Source: a bacterium (GTDB lineage: Bacteria > Patescibacteriota > Saccharimonadia > Saccharimonadales > Saccharimonadaceae). From it: a DNA stretch of 5,787 bases. This document shows, piece by piece, positions 5,385 to 5,787 of the stretch. Both the position numbers and the translations under genes were made by a program. The notes under the pieces were generated by a model. The model saw nothing but the letters and a program-made list of their open reading frames with translations, made no database searches and had not been told where the DNA came from. The stretch lies in contig JAHKZT010000044.1 in the NCBI GenBank assembly GCA_020626475.1, forward strand, positions 1 to 5,787, read 5' to 3'. The number at the start of each line of letters is the position of its first letter. Within the stretch, counting starts at the first letter, position 1.

Positions 5385-5762
5385 TTATTGCTGGTTGTCT
5401 TTTTCTTTGATGCGAAATGGCGCGAAAACCTTTCTAAAAGTTTTATAACGGATTTTGCTACTATTGCAGAAGCTCTCAAGCTCATCATCGCTCGCGTGGC
5501 GTAATTCATCGAATTCGCTGTCGGTGAATATGAATTTGCATGAGTCGGTGACGGCAAGTCCGTAGCCGCCAATAGGATGTTTCTTGTCGCAGAGTCTTTC
5601 TCCGTGAACGAGCGTCAATACATTGTCGTTGATTTCGAGTATCTTATACTCGGCGAAGTAGATTTTGCTGTCGCGATAGGACTTGCGCAGGTTTTTGCGG
5701 AATTTGTCTCCGAAATAGACATAGATAGAATCGCCTGGTTTATAATCGTTTGCTTTTCCCAT
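5385..5762 (-). CDS. Hypothetical protein, 125 residues
   Basis: I do not recognise this protein. It is hydrophilic and charged, with no signal peptide or membrane segment. The N-terminal two thirds alternates short hydrophobic stretches with turns (KPGDSIYVYFGDKFR, FAEYKILEINDNVLTLVHG, YGLAVTDSCKFIFT), suggesting a small beta-rich fold, perhaps barrel-like. The C-terminal third looks helical, with an acidic part (DSEFDELRHASDDELESF, 81-98) and then a basic part (KIRYKTFRKVF). Cysteines at 58, 75 and 99 form no zinc-type motif. The start is supported by GGGGGT eight bases upstream, and the end by a strong terminator just downstream. That makes expression likely, probably as a single gene or the last of an operon entering from the right. 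Its codon use looks similar to its neighbours. No function can be assigned. Confidence 0.8.
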   Translation of the reverse strand: MGKANDYKPGDSIYVYFGDKFRKNLRKSYRDSKIYFAEYKILEINDNVLTLVHGERLCDKKHPIGGYGLAVTDSCKFIFTDSEFDELRHASDDELESFCNSSKIRYKTFRKVFAPFRIKEKDNQQ

Positions 5763-5770
5763 GAATATTA

Positions 5771-5777
5771 CCCCCTT
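5771..5777 (-). promoter_or_regulatory. Shine-Dalgarno site of the hypothetical gene
   Basis: The minus strand reads AAGGGGG across this stretch, continuing into T, eight bases before the ATG at 5762. It matches AAGGAGGT with one change, and supports that start. The promoter must lie beyond the right edge. Confidence 0.65.
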
Positions 5778-5787
5778 TGTAGTTTTT

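Noticed and set aside
5327..5572. Alternative minus-strand frame of 81 codons overlapping the 125-residue gene
   Set aside because: It overlaps a longer frame with a good Shine-Dalgarno, and it would read through the terminator hairpin. Its composition looks random.
1..5787. Recoded TGA (Gly) genetic code of some CPR lineages
   Set aside because: No gene has an in-frame TGA and all motifs read correctly with the standard bacterial code. The absence of TGA stops among seven complete genes is too small a sample to interpret.
1..5787. tRNA, CRISPR array, insertion sequence, phage or defence system
   Set aside because: I found no cloverleaf-like segment, no regularly spaced repeats, no transposase and no terminal inverted repeats. 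Apart from short promoter regions the window is filled by genes.

Overview
The window is a compact bacterial chromosome segment with eight protein genes and almost no spare DNA. Gene order, salvage metabolism and very short intergenic gaps fit a small-genome bacterium of the Patescibacteria/CPR type, and Saccharibacteria is my best guess. That rests on general resemblance of the proteins and promoters, not on a marker gene. TGA is not read as a sense codon in any gene, so the standard bacterial code fits and the recoded CPR lineages (TGA = Gly) do not. The seven complete genes stop with TAA or TAG.

Region 1-2344 (minus strand) is a four-gene operon, transcribed right to left: thymidine kinase (tdk), dTMP kinase-like protein (tmk), uracil-DNA glycosylase (ung) and an HD-domain phosphohydrolase cut by the window edge. 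The tdk stop abuts the tmk ATG, and the next two junctions are TAATG overlaps. The set makes sense as dTTP salvage plus removal of uracil from DNA, possibly with dNTP or nucleotide hydrolysis.

Region 2345-2408 is a short divergent promoter region. A perfect TATAAT lies six bases before the tdk ATG, which predicts a leaderless tdk mRNA. On the other strand an extended -10 (TGcTATTAT) followed by GGAGGT serves the next gene.

Region 2409-4038 (plus strand) holds a PP2C-type protein phosphatase with a long unrecognised N-terminal extension, then a small GtrA-family membrane protein. The gtrA stop overlaps the stop of the convergent hisS gene through a shared palindromic CTAG.

Region 4035-5762 (minus strand) holds histidyl-tRNA synthetase (hisS), with an extended -10 six bases before its ATG, and upstream of it a 125-residue protein of unknown function that has its own Shine-Dalgarno sequence and a clear intrinsic terminator.

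I saw no tRNA, rRNA, CRISPR array, insertion sequence or other mobile element. Most of the window is housekeeping. The points worth a second look are the leaderless promoter architecture, the altered motifs in the dTMP kinase-like protein, the PP2C N-terminal domain and the pairing of an HD hydrolase with thymidine salvage.
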